Source: SG8-41 sp036555615
Lineage (GTDB): Bacteria; Pseudomonadota; Gammaproteobacteria; Burkholderiales; SG8-41
Direction of reading: 5' to 3'
DNA length: 49,823 nucleotides
Assembly: GCA_036555615.1 (NCBI GenBank)
Contig: DATBKZ010000129.1
Location: 1-49,823, forward strand
Shown here: positions 16,103 through 25,683 of the stretch, piece after piece
Position numbering within the stretch: position 1 is the first letter of the stretch
Layout of the letters: each line of letters starts with the position of its first letter
Notes under the pieces: model-generated
Databases searched by the model: none
What the model was told of the DNA's origin: nothing
What the model saw: only the letters and a program-made list of their open reading frames with translations
Translations under genes and position numbers: made by a program

Positions 16103-17389
16103 ATGGCACCGTTGGTCCGGAAGTTGATGGCGGTTGCGGTCGGGGCGGCACTGGGCGGTCTGGTATCGAGCGCTGTCGCGGGGGGCTTCGCGATCGGCAC
16201 GCAGAGCGGGAGCGGCACCGGGAACGCGTTCACGGGCGGCGCGGCAGCGGCCGATGACGCGAGCGTCGCGTGGTACAACCCGGCACTGATGACCCTGCTG
16301 CCCGGCAAGCAGATCGCCGGCGCGCTGCACGTCGTCAATCCGTCGTTCAAGTTCTCCAACCAGGGCTCCACCGGCGCATTCGCGGCGCCGGGCACCGGTG
16401 ATGGCGGCGACGGCGGCGACCTGACGTTCATTCCCAACGGCTTTTTCACGTGGGCCTTTAGTCCGAGATTGAGCTTTGGATTGGCTCTGAATGCGCCGTT
16501 CGGGTTGTCAACGGATTATGACGCGGGATGGCGCGGTCAACTTCTCGCGCTCAAATCGGAGGTCAAGACTGCCAACGTCAGCCCGTCGATTGCCTACAAA
16601 GTCAGCGATATGGTATCGATCGGCGGAGGTGTCAACGTCCAGAAGATCGAGGCTGAGCTCACGAGCTTCACCGGCGCCGCGCCGACCGGCAATCAGAAGC
16701 TCGAGGCCGACGACATCGGCTATGGGTTCAATGTCGGCATCATGCTCCAGGCGACGCCCAGCACGCGCTTCGGCGCCCACTATCGATCGAAGATCAAATA
16801 CGAGCTCGAAGGGGACCAGACTTTCAGCGGCCCTGCTGCTCCCGCCGCCAACGCCAGCGTCAAGGCCGATCTCGACGTCCCGGACTCCTTTTCTCTCAGC
16901 GTCTTCCATGTCCTGAATCCGAAATGGGAACTGATGGCCGACGTGACGTGGACTGGCTGGAGCTCGCTGGAACGGCTGACTGCCATTCGCACCTCGGCGT
17001 CAGTCCTGGGCGGAGTGGGCAGCACCGCTGCGTCCCTCAGGTTCAATTGGGATGACACGTGGCGCTATGGGATCGGCGCCAACTACAAGTGGAACAGCCA
17101 GTTTAAGCTTCGATTCGGCGCGGCGTTTGACGAGACGCCGACTAACGACCAGTTCCGCACGCCGCGGCTTCCGGATGAGGACCGCAAGTGGGTCGCGTTC
17201 GGTGTGCAGTGGAAGCCGTCGAAGGCCAGCATCCTCGATGTCGGCTACGCGCACGAGTTCATCAAGGACGCGAAAATATCGACCGCCGAAGGGGCGCCGC
17301 CTGCCGTAACCTGCCCCCCGAGCTGCTTGATCGGCGAATTCAAGAGCAAGGTGGACATTCTCTCGGTCCAGTATTCGGTGTCGTTCTAG
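16103..17389 (+). CDS. fadL: FadL-family outer-membrane fatty acid transporter
   Basis: The 428-residue protein starts with a signal peptide (basic MAPLVRKLM, a hydrophobic core, cleavage after SSAVA). The mature N-terminus GGFAIGTQSGSGTGNAFTGG followed by DDASVAWYNPALM is the FadL plug signature, and the rest shows alternating beta-strand patterns ending in Phe (VQYSVSF), as outer-membrane barrels do. Length is close to E. coli FadL (446). It takes up long-chain fatty acids or other hydrophobic compounds through a lateral opening. The ATG at 16103 follows GGGGGAG; the longer frame lacks any signal. Substrate could also be alkanes or aromatics, as in TodX-like members. Confidence 0.92.
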   Translation: MAPLVRKLMAVAVGAALGGLVSSAVAGGFAIGTQSGSGTGNAFTGGAAAADDASVAWYNPALMTLLPGKQIAGALHVVNPSFKFSNQGSTGAFAAPGTGDGGDGGDLTFIPNGFFTWAFSPRLSFGLALNAPFGLSTDYDAGWRGQLLALKSEVKTANVSPSIAYKVSDMVSIGGGVNVQKIEAELTSFTGAAPTGNQKLEADDIGYGFNVGIMLQATPSTRFGAHYRSKIKYELEGDQTFSGPAAPAANASVKADLDVPDSFSLSVFHVLNPKWELMADVTWTGWSSLERLTAIRTSASVLGGVGSTAASLRFNWDDTWRYGIGANYKWNSQFKLRFGAAFDETPTNDQFRTPRLPDEDRKWVAFGVQWKPSKASILDVGYAHEFIKDAKISTAEGAPPAVTCPPSCLIGEFKSKVDILSVQYSVSF

Positions 17390-17401
17390 GTCGTTCAGCC
17401 G

Positions 17402-17440
17402 GGCCGGGCGGGCGCAAGCCCTGCCCGGCCTCTTCTTCCT
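17402..17440 (+). terminator. Rho-independent terminator after fadL
   Basis: GGCCGGGC at 17402-17409 pairs with GCCCGGCC at 17423-17430, with inner GGC/GCC pairs around a GCAA tetraloop, followed by a T-rich tract TCTTCTTCCT. It lies 12 bp after the fadL stop. Confidence 0.75.
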
Positions 17441-17449
17441 ACTCGCCGC

Positions 17450-17465
17450 TCCCGCGGAGGCGGGA
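17450..17465. repeat. Short hairpin repeat TCCCGC-GGAG-GCGGGA
   Basis: A 6-bp perfect inverted repeat with a four-base loop, followed by ATGACGTAG. This resembles the common intergenic proteobacterial sequence ATTCCCGCGNAGGCGGGAAT. It lies between the fadL terminator and the bifunctional beta-oxidation gene. Confidence 0.5.
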
Positions 17466-17500
17466 ATGACGTAGAATCAGCGCTCCCGCCGGGGGTTCTC

Positions 17501-19987
17501 ATGCCTTCCGCCTCCCCCTTCATCGTACGCAAGGCCGCAGTGCTCGGCGCCGGCGTCATGGGCGCGCAGATCGCCGCGCAACTCGTCAACGCGAACGTCG
17601 CCGCCGTCCTCTACGAGCTGCCGGCGAAGGACGGCGATCCCAACGGCAACGTGCTGAAGGCGATCAATAACCTGCGAAAGCTCGAGCCGAGCCCGCTCGC
17701 GACCCCGGCGCGCGCAGGCGATATCCAGCCCGCCAACTACGCCCAGCATCTCGAGCAGCTGAAGGAGTGCGACCTCGTGATCGAGGCAATCTCCGAGCGC
17801 ATGGACTGGAAGGCCGATCTCTATCGCAAGGTGGCCCCGCACCTTGCCGAGCACGCGATCTTTGCCACCAACACTTCGGGGCTCTCGATCAACCAGCTCG
17901 CGCAGTCATTCCCGGAGGGGCAGCGCCGGCGCTTCTGCGGCGTGCATTTCTTCAATCCGCCGCGCTACATGCATCTCGTCGAGCTGATCCCCACGACCGC
18001 GACCGACGCGGCGATCCTCGATGATCTCGAGAAATTTCTCGTCACGACGCTCGGCAAGGGCGTCATCCGCGCCAAGGACACGCCCAACTTCATCGCCAAC
18101 CGCGTTGGCGTGTTCTCGATGCTCGCGACCGTGCATCACGCGGAGCGCCTCGGCATCGGCTTCGACGTCGTGGACGCCCTGACCGGAACGCTCATCGGAC
18201 GGCCGCGCAGCGCGACCTTCCGCACGGCGGACGTCGTCGGGCTCGACACGTTCGCGCACGTCGTCAACACGATGAAGGAGACGCTGCCGGAGGATCCGTG
18301 GCACAAGTACTACGTGATTCCCGCGTGGCTCAAGCGCCTGATCGACCAGGGGGCGCTCGGGCAGAAGACGCGCAAGGGCGTCTACCAGAAGATCGGCAAC
18401 GATATCCACGTGCTCGATCTCAAGACCGGGAGCTACCGGCTTTCCGATGGAAAAGCGGACGAGGGGGTGATTGAAACGCTCAAGAACAAGGATGTGGCGG
18501 CGCGCTTCGGCGAGCTTCATGCCTCGAGCCACCCCCAGGCGCAGTTCCTGTGGTCGATCTATCGCGACGCATTTCATTATTGCGCCGTGAACCTGGCGGG
18601 CATCGCCGACAACGCGCGCGATCTCGATCTCGCGATCCGCTGGGGCTTCGGCTGGAACCAGGGACCATTCGAGATCTGGCAGGCGGCGGGCTGGAACCGG
18701 GTCGCCGGGTGGGTCGCTGAGGACATCGGGGCGGGACGGGCGATGAGCGGCGCGCCGTTGCCTGCCTGGGCCCTGGAGAAGGACCGCGCGGGTGTGCACG
18801 GCGCGCAGGGCTCGTATTCGCCATCGGACAAGTCGTACAAACCGCGCTCAACATTGGCCGCTTACCGGCGGCAGCCGTTCCCGGACCGGGTACTGGGCGA
18901 GCCGGTGGAGTACGGCTCCGCCATCTTCGAGACCGATGCGGTGCGCTGCTGGCACACCGGCGACGACATCGCGGTCGTGAGCTTCAAGAGCCGCATGCAT
19001 GCCATCGGCGACGACGTGCTGGATGGCGTCGCGCAGGCGCTGGAGGAGGCCGAGCGCAATTACATGGGCCTCGTCATCTGGCAGACCGAGCCGCCGTTCT
19101 CGGTCGGGGCGAACCTGAAGAAGACGCCCTCCGGTGGCCCGCGCACAAAGCCGTCTGCGCTCGGGAGACTGTTCCGGCAGGTCAGGCGCGAGGCGGAATC
19201 GCTCGCGTTGAAGGCCGCGCGCACTGTCGGCGTGGCCGATCAGCTGATGGCGGGAAGGCTGGCCGAGGTAGAGAAGCTCGTCGAGCAATTCCAGGACACG
19301 ACGCAGGCCCTCAAGTATTCGATGGTGCCGACGGTTGCGGCGGTGGACGGCCTCGCGCTCGGCGGCGGCTGCGAATTTATCATGCACTGCGACCGGGCGG
19401 TGGCGACGCTCGAGAGCTACATCGGGCTGGTCGAGGCAGGGGTGGGGCTGCTGCCGGCAGGAGGCGGCTGCAAGGAGCTCGCGCTGCGCGCGGCGGCCGA
19501 CGCCAAGGGCGGGGACATGTCGCCGTTCCTGCAGAAATACTTCAAGGTGGTGGCGACGGCCGAGGTCGGACGCAGTGCCGAACAGGCGCGCGAACTGGGT
19601 TACCTGCGCGTGACGGACCGCATCGTGATGAACCGCTTCGAACTGCTCGCGATCGCCAAGGCCGAGCTGCGCGCGCTGGCCGCATCCGGCTACCGGCCGC
19701 CGCTCCGGCAGGCGGCGATTCCGGTGGCAGGCAGGAGCGCCATCGCGACGATCCGCGCCTTCATGGAGAATCTTCTCGCCGGCGGGCATATCTCTGAGCA
19801 CGATTACCTGATCGGCCACAAAATTGCCATCGTGATGTGCGGCGGCGAGGTCGAGGGCGGGAGCCTCGTGGACGAGCAGTGGTTCCTCGATCTCGAGCGC
19901 AAGCATTTCATGGAATTGATCGCAACGGAGAAGACGCAGGCGAGAATCGAGCACACGCTGAAGACCGGCAGGCCGCTGAGGAACTAG
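17501..19987 (+). CDS. FadN-type 3-hydroxyacyl-CoA dehydrogenase / enoyl-CoA hydratase
   Basis: The 828-residue enzyme does the second and third steps of beta-oxidation. Domain order is dehydrogenase first, hydratase last, as in Bacillus FadN and opposite to E. coli FadB. Residues about 10-320 carry the NAD motif VLGAGVMGAQIA, NTSGLSINQLA and HFFNPPRYMHLVELIP (catalytic His); a second 3HCDH C-terminal domain follows; residues about 480-720 form a crotonase domain with DGLALGGGCEFIM and LVEAGVGLLPAGGG (catalytic Glu retained). The ATG at 17501 has only a weak GGGGG ribosome site. The thiolase gene begins two bases after its stop, so the two make the hydratase-dehydrogenase-thiolase set. Confidence 0.92.
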   Translation: MPSASPFIVRKAAVLGAGVMGAQIAAQLVNANVAAVLYELPAKDGDPNGNVLKAINNLRKLEPSPLATPARAGDIQPANYAQHLEQLKECDLVIEAISERMDWKADLYRKVAPHLAEHAIFATNTSGLSINQLAQSFPEGQRRRFCGVHFFNPPRYMHLVELIPTTATDAAILDDLEKFLVTTLGKGVIRAKDTPNFIANRVGVFSMLATVHHAERLGIGFDVVDALTGTLIGRPRSATFRTADVVGLDTFAHVVNTMKETLPEDPWHKYYVIPAWLKRLIDQGALGQKTRKGVYQKIGNDIHVLDLKTGSYRLSDGKADEGVIETLKNKDVAARFGELHASSHPQAQFLWSIYRDAFHYCAVNLAGIADNARDLDLAIRWGFGWNQGPFEIWQAAGWNRVAGWVAEDIGAGRAMSGAPLPAWALEKDRAGVHGAQGSYSPSDKSYKPRSTLAAYRRQPFPDRVLGEPVEYGSAIFETDAVRCWHTGDDIAVVSFKSRMHAIGDDVLDGVAQALEEAERNYMGLVIWQTEPPFSVGANLKKTPSGGPRTKPSALGRLFRQVRREAESLALKAARTVGVADQLMAGRLAEVEKLVEQFQDTTQALKYSMVPTVAAVDGLALGGGCEFIMHCDRAVATLESYIGLVEAGVGLLPAGGGCKELALRAAADAKGGDMSPFLQKYFKVVATAEVGRSAEQARELGYLRVTDRIVMNRFELLAIAKAELRALAASGYRPPLRQAAIPVAGRSAIATIRAFMENLLAGGHISEHDYLIGHKIAIVMCGGEVEGGSLVDEQWFLDLERKHFMELIATEKTQARIEHTLKTGRPLRN

Positions 19988-19989
19988 AC

Positions 19990-21189
<1,200 letters not shown>

Positions 21190-21203
21190 GAATAGAGGCG
21201 CAC

Positions 21204-21767
21204 ATGCGATTCGTGGCAGCCGGTTTACTGGCACTGCTGCTTGCCGGCAACGCGATCGCGGCGGAAATCGAGGGCGTCCAGATCGCCGACCGGGTGCAGC
21301 TGGGCAAGTCCGACCTGACGTTGAACGGCGCGGGCGTGCGCACGCGCTTCATCTTCAGGGTCTATGTCGGCGCGCTGTATCTTCAGAGCAAGGCCGGCAC
21401 CACCGAAACCGTGCTGCGGGATGCGGGCGCCAAGCGGATCGCGATGCACATGCTGCGCGATCTCGATGCGGAGCAGCTTTTCACGGCGCTCAACGACGGG
21501 CTGAACAAAAACCATGCGTCCGAGCAGTTGGCGCAACTCGCGCCGCAGGTGAAGCAGCTCGCAGCCATCTTCAACGCCGTGAAGGCCGCGAAGAAAGGCG
21601 ACGTGATCCTGCTTGATTACCTGCCCGGGGCGGGCACGCGCGTGACCGTGCGCGGGGAGGACAAGGGCACCATCGCAGGCGCGGAGTTCAATCGCGCGCT
21701 GCTGCGAATCTGGCTGGGGGACCAGCCAGCGGATGCGGGGTTGAAGAAGGCAATGCTCGGCGGGTAA
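21204..21767 (+). CDS. Chalcone-isomerase-like secreted protein
   Basis: The 187-residue protein has a signal peptide (MRFVAAGLLALLLAGNAIAA, cut before EIEGV) and then the pattern of bacterial chalcone isomerase-like proteins: LNGAGVRTRFIFRVYVGALYL, RIAMHMLRDLDAEQLFTAL and GAEFNRALLRIWLGDQPAD. In plants the same fold also occurs in fatty-acid-binding proteins, so periplasmic binding of a fatty acid or other hydrophobic molecule is possible, but no function is established in bacteria. The ATG at 21204 is 14 bp after the thiolase stop with GAGG upstream, so it is likely in the same operon. Confidence 0.83.
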   Translation: MRFVAAGLLALLLAGNAIAAEIEGVQIADRVQLGKSDLTLNGAGVRTRFIFRVYVGALYLQSKAGTTETVLRDAGAKRIAMHMLRDLDAEQLFTALNDGLNKNHASEQLAQLAPQVKQLAAIFNAVKAAKKGDVILLDYLPGAGTRVTVRGEDKGTIAGAEFNRALLRIWLGDQPADAGLKKAMLGG

Positions 21768-21790
21768 TTAGCCCTGCTCCCACCATCCCG

Positions 21791-21826
21791 ACTACTTCGT
21801 AGTCACCCCTCCTCGGGCAGGAGGGG
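21791..21826. terminator. Convergent terminator region
   Basis: Two hairpins separate the convergent chalcone-isomerase-like and binding-protein genes: ACTAC-TTC-GTAGT at 21791-21803 and CCCCTCCT-CGGGC-AGGAGGGG at 21806-21826. Neither has a long T tract. The second resembles widespread intergenic repeats. It may end transcription from both sides. Confidence 0.5.
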
Positions 21827-21831
21827 AGGGA

Positions 21832-22578
21832 CTAGCGGCTCTCGTAGCGCTTGATGATCTTCGCGTAGGCCCCGTCCTTCTTCATCCCGTCGAGCGCGCC
21901 CGCCAGCGCCTTCAGCGTGGCCGCCGAGGTGCGCGGGCTGCAGGCGAGGAAAGATTCCTCTTCGCGCACGAGATAGACCAGCTTGACGCCCGGCACCTTG
22001 GCCCGCTCCGCCACCTGCTTCGCGGAGGCGACGCTGGTGATCCAGAGGTCGATTTTCTGCGCTTCCTTCCGGTTCAGCGTGAGCTTGCCGGGATTGAGCC
22101 TGTCGTTCGTGACCTCGACGATGTTCGTGACGCCCCACTGCCGCAGGAACTCGGTCTTGGCGTCGCGCGCGACTCCGCCGATGCGGAACGGCTTCGCGTC
22201 ATTCAACGACTTGATCTCCGGCTTGAAGCCGCCGAGCGCGTAGAGACCCCACTTGTTGACGGCGATCGGCCCGACCCACTTGAACGCGTTCTCGCGGTTC
22301 GGCAGCCGGGCGGTGGAGTAGAGACAGGTTTCCTTGTCGGCCTGGGCCTTCTCGTAGGCTGTGTTCCAGGCCATGACCTCGAAGTCGAGCTTGATCTTGG
22401 CGCGCCTGCCCATCTCCTGCACGACTTCGGTCCCCATGCCGGTCAGCTTCTTCCCTTCCGTGTAGTTGAGCGGCGGATTCTCCTCGGTGAGCAGCTTCAG
22501 CGCGAGCGCCGGCTGCGCTGCGAACAGCATGCCGGCTATCAGACCAGCGGTACAAGCGATTCGCATGGAATATCGCAT
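21832..22578 (-). CDS. Periplasmic solute-binding protein, family 3
   Basis: A 248-residue secreted protein with signal peptide MRYSMRIACTAGLIAGMLFA, cut after the ALA motif. The mature part begins LKLLTEENPPLNYTEG, followed by GMGTEVVQEMG, typical of family-3 (amino-acid-type) binding proteins; related stand-alone members are often called transporter substrate-binding or diguanylate-cyclase-associated sensors. No permease or ATPase is adjacent, so it could be an orphan binding protein. The ATG at 22578 follows GGAGGATTC. It lies 50 bp downstream of the ETF-QO start region's neighbour stop at 22629, on the same strand and possibly co-transcribed. Confidence 0.84.
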   Translation of the reverse strand: MRYSMRIACTAGLIAGMLFAAQPALALKLLTEENPPLNYTEGKKLTGMGTEVVQEMGRRAKIKLDFEVMAWNTAYEKAQADKETCLYSTARLPNRENAFKWVGPIAVNKWGLYALGGFKPEIKSLNDAKPFRIGGVARDAKTEFLRQWGVTNIVEVTNDRLNPGKLTLNRKEAQKIDLWITSVASAKQVAERAKVPGVKLVYLVREEESFLACSPRTSAATLKALAGALDGMKKDGAYAKIIKRYESR

Positions 22579-22628
22579 GAATCCTCCGGGACAGGTTACG
22601 CGTCCGAGTGAGTATGCCATAGCACTCA

Positions 22629-24278
22629 CTACATGTTTGGGTAATTCGGCCCGCCGCCGCCCTCGGGGGCGATCCAAACGATGTTCTGGGTGGGGTCCTT
22701 GATATCGCAGGTCTTGCAGTGCACGCAGTTCTGCGCGTTGATCTGCAGCCGCGGGTTCGCGCCGTTCGCGTCGCGGACGATCTCGTAGACGCCTGCCGGG
22801 CAGTAGCGGGTCTCCGGCGCATCGTAGAGTTCGAGATTCACCCGGATCGGGACGGTCGCGTCCTTGAGGGTGAGGTGGCACGGCTGGTCCTCCGTATGAT
22901 TGGTGTTCGAGATGAACACCGAGGACAGGCGGTCGAAGGTGATCGCGCCGTCGGGCTTCGGGTAGGCGATGGGCCGCGCCTCGCTCCGCTTCGTGAGCGT
23001 TTCGTGGTCGGCGTGCTGGTGATGGAGGGTCCACGGGGCGCGGCCGCCGAAGACCACCTGGTCAACGCCCACCATCAGCGTTCCCAGCGCGAGCCCCTTG
23101 CTCATCCAGGGCTTGAAGTTGCGCGCGCGGTGGAGCTCGTCGTGGAGCCAGCTTTGCCGGAACGAATCGGGATAGGCGCCGAGCTCATCGTGCGACTGCC
23201 CCGCCCGCAGCGCCGCGAATGCCGCTTCCGCCGCCAGCATCCCTGATTTCATCGCGGCGTGGCTGCCCTTGATGCGGGAGGCATTGAGGAAGCCGGCGTC
23301 GTCCCCGATCAGGCAGCCGCCCGGGAATGCAGTCTTCGGCAGCGACTGCAGCCCGCCGGCGGAGATGGCCCGCGCGCCGTATGCAATGCGCTTGGCCCCC
23401 TCGAGGAATGGGCGGATCGCGGGATGGGTCTTGTAGCGCTGGAATTCCTCGTACGGGCTGAGGTACGGGTTGCGGTAGCCAAGCCCCACGACGAAGCCGA
23501 TGGAGATCTGGTTGTTCTCGAGATGGTAGAGAAACGAGCCCCCGTAGGTGTCGGCGGCAAGCGGCCAGCCCGCGGTGTGAATGACGAGCCCCTGCTGGTG
23601 GTTTTCCGGCCGGATTTCCCACAGCTCCTTCAGGCCGATGCCGTAGACCTGCGGGTCGGCGCCCGCGCGCAAGTTGTAGCGGGCCTCCAGCTGCCGGCCG
23701 AGGTGTCCGCGGCAACCTTCCGCGAAGAACGTATAGCGGGCATTGAGCGCCATGCCCGGCTGGTGGTTCGCGGTGGGCTTGCCGTCACGCCCGATGCCCA
23801 TGTCGCCGGTGGCGACGCCGCCGACCGCGCCATCGTCCCGGTAGAGCACTTCCACCGCCGCGAAGCCGGGGAAAATCTCCACGCCAAGTCCTTCGGCCTG
23901 CTTCGCGAGCCAGCGGCAAACGTTGCCGAGGCTTACCACGTGCATGCCGTGATTCTTGAAGCACGCCGGGAGCATGAGGTCCGGCACCTTCCACGAGCCG
24001 CCCTCCGTCAGGAACAGGAAGCGATCTTCGATGACGGGCGCGTTGAGCGGCGCGTTGAGCCGCTGCCAGTCGGGAATGAGCTCGTTCAGCGCGCGCGGAT
24101 CCATCACTGCGCCCGACAGGATATGCGCGCCCACCTCCGAGCCTTTCTCCAGCACGCAGACGCTCACTTCGTGCTGGTGCTGCGCCGCGAGCTGCTTCAG
24201 GCGGATCGCCGCCGCGAGGCCGGCGGGCCCGGCGCCCACCACCACCACGTCATACTGCATCGATTCGCGCTCTGCCAT
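22629..24278 (-). CDS. Electron-transfer flavoprotein:ubiquinone oxidoreductase
   Basis: The 549-residue membrane-associated flavo-iron-sulfur protein takes electrons from ETF and reduces ubiquinone, and so drains electrons from acyl-CoA dehydrogenases such as the FadE encoded nearby. Seen: FAD motif VVVVGAGPAGLAAAIRLKQL, GAHILSGAVMDPRAL, GGCLIGDDAGFLNASRIKG, and the C-terminal [4Fe-4S] ligands CPAGVYE and NCVHCKTCDIKDP. Length matches the family (about 550). An ATG at 24284 directly touches the GGA ribosome site, so the ATG at 24278 is preferred. The ETF subunit genes are not in this window. Confidence 0.94.
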   Translation of the reverse strand: MAERESMQYDVVVVGAGPAGLAAAIRLKQLAAQHQHEVSVCVLEKGSEVGAHILSGAVMDPRALNELIPDWQRLNAPLNAPVIEDRFLFLTEGGSWKVPDLMLPACFKNHGMHVVSLGNVCRWLAKQAEGLGVEIFPGFAAVEVLYRDDGAVGGVATGDMGIGRDGKPTANHQPGMALNARYTFFAEGCRGHLGRQLEARYNLRAGADPQVYGIGLKELWEIRPENHQQGLVIHTAGWPLAADTYGGSFLYHLENNQISIGFVVGLGYRNPYLSPYEEFQRYKTHPAIRPFLEGAKRIAYGARAISAGGLQSLPKTAFPGGCLIGDDAGFLNASRIKGSHAAMKSGMLAAEAAFAALRAGQSHDELGAYPDSFRQSWLHDELHRARNFKPWMSKGLALGTLMVGVDQVVFGGRAPWTLHHQHADHETLTKRSEARPIAYPKPDGAITFDRLSSVFISNTNHTEDQPCHLTLKDATVPIRVNLELYDAPETRYCPAGVYEIVRDANGANPRLQINAQNCVHCKTCDIKDPTQNIVWIAPEGGGGPNYPNM

Positions 24279-24371
24279 GGTCATTCCGATCAGTGTTGAT
24301 CGGCATTATAAAAGGCGTCACGTCTTCGTGCGCCGGCAGTGCGCGCGGCGCAAGCGGCGGGTAGCGTTCGT

Positions 24372-25661
24372 TCACGCCTTTGAGTCGAGAATCATCCGTG
24401 CCGCGGCTGCGCCGCTGCGAACGGCGGATTCGAGGGTGCCGGGATATCCGCTCGCGACGTAGTCGCCGGCGAGGAAGAAATTTCTGAGAGGCGTGCGCGA
24501 TTCGGGGCGCTTGAGGCCTGGTGCGCAGGCGAACGTGGCGCGCTTCTCGGCGATGACGCGGGACCACAACGGCTCCGGCAGCAGGCCGAGCTGCTGCTGC
24601 AGTTCCTGATGGACCACGCGCGCGAGCTCCTCGTGCGCAAGATCCTGGTGCGGGCCGCCAGCGCTGATGACCGCGCCGATCACGCCGTCCTGGCCGCAGA
24701 GCGCGCCGCGGTCGAACGCCCACTGCAGGAGCGCGCTCTCGAAGCCGAGCATGGGGACCGGAAGGCGGGTTTCCGGGGGATACGCGAGGTAGACCGAATG
24801 AATCGGCCGGTAGGCGAGCCGGTCCACGGCTTCGGCGACTTCGGCCAGTGCCGAAATCCCCACGAGGAAGGCGCCGGCGTGGTAGGGCGCGAGGGCGCAG
24901 ACGACGTGCGTAAACGTCTCCTCACCGCCTGCGGAGCTCACGGTGAAGCCGCCCCCGGTTTCGTCGATCGCGGTGACGCGCTGTCCGGTGAGCACGTTTC
25001 CACCCGCGGCCCGCACGTAATCGGACGCAGGGTCGGGAAAAAGCCGCGAGAGGTCGGCACGCGGCAGCAGCAGGTCGCTCGCCGTGCGATCGGCGCCGAG
25101 GCACTCCCGCAGGACATTCAGAAAGACGCGCGCCGAGGCGGATTCGGGCGGGGTATTGAGAGCGGATACGCATAGCGGACGCCACAGCACGTCGGCGATC
25201 CGCGAGTTCTGGTGATGCTGGTCGAGCAGCATGTCGACGCTCATGTCGCAATCGAGCGCGTAATCCTCCCCGCGCATGCGGATCATGAAGCGCAGGGCGC
25301 GCAGGCGCTCGAGCATCGAGACACCGCGCGCCGCGATGAGCCCGGCGGCAAGGTTGAGCGGGGCGGGCAGGCCTGCCGACTTCAGCGCAAAGCGATCATG
25401 GATCCGCCAGTCGAGCGGAAGCCTGAGCAGCAGCCGCTCGGGGTCGGCGCCGACAAGCCGCATCAGGCGCAGCGTCTCGCTGCAGGCGCCGACCAGGATG
25501 TGCAGGCCGTTATCGAGCGCAAGCTCGCGATGCTCGACCCGGCGCGCGCGGCCGCCGAGCGTGCGCGCCGCCTCGAACACCGTGACCGGCCTGCCCTGTT
25601 CGGCAAGCGTGACGGCCGCCGCCATGCCGGCGTAACCACCGCCAATGACGGCAACTTTCAT
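24372..25661 (-). CDS. hpnE: Hydroxysqualene dehydroxylase HpnE
   Basis: The 429-residue FAD-dependent amine-oxidase-like protein starts MKVAVIGGGYAGMAAAVTL (dinucleotide-binding) and continues with FEAARTLGGRARRV and DNGLHILVGACSETL, as in squalene-associated desaturases. HpnE reduces hydroxysqualene to squalene, the last step of the HpnCDE route. hpnC and hpnD are about 4.3 kb upstream on the same strand. The ATG at 25661 was chosen because the nucleotide-binding fold must begin there; its ribosome site is poor. No squalene-hopene cyclase is in the window, so the end product (hopanoid or other) is not shown. Confidence 0.9.
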   Translation of the reverse strand: MKVAVIGGGYAGMAAAVTLAEQGRPVTVFEAARTLGGRARRVEHRELALDNGLHILVGACSETLRLMRLVGADPERLLLRLPLDWRIHDRFALKSAGLPAPLNLAAGLIAARGVSMLERLRALRFMIRMRGEDYALDCDMSVDMLLDQHHQNSRIADVLWRPLCVSALNTPPESASARVFLNVLRECLGADRTASDLLLPRADLSRLFPDPASDYVRAAGGNVLTGQRVTAIDETGGGFTVSSAGGEETFTHVVCALAPYHAGAFLVGISALAEVAEAVDRLAYRPIHSVYLAYPPETRLPVPMLGFESALLQWAFDRGALCGQDGVIGAVISAGGPHQDLAHEELARVVHQELQQQLGLLPEPLWSRVIAEKRATFACAPGLKRPESRTPLRNFFLAGDYVASGYPGTLESAVRSGAAAARMILDSKA

Positions 25662-25683
25662 GCGGGAGCGTGTGCCGCCAGCG

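Noticed and set aside
21832..22578. Complete amino-acid ABC transporter operon
   Set aside because: Only the binding protein is present; its neighbours encode ETF-QO and a convergent chalcone-isomerase-like protein.
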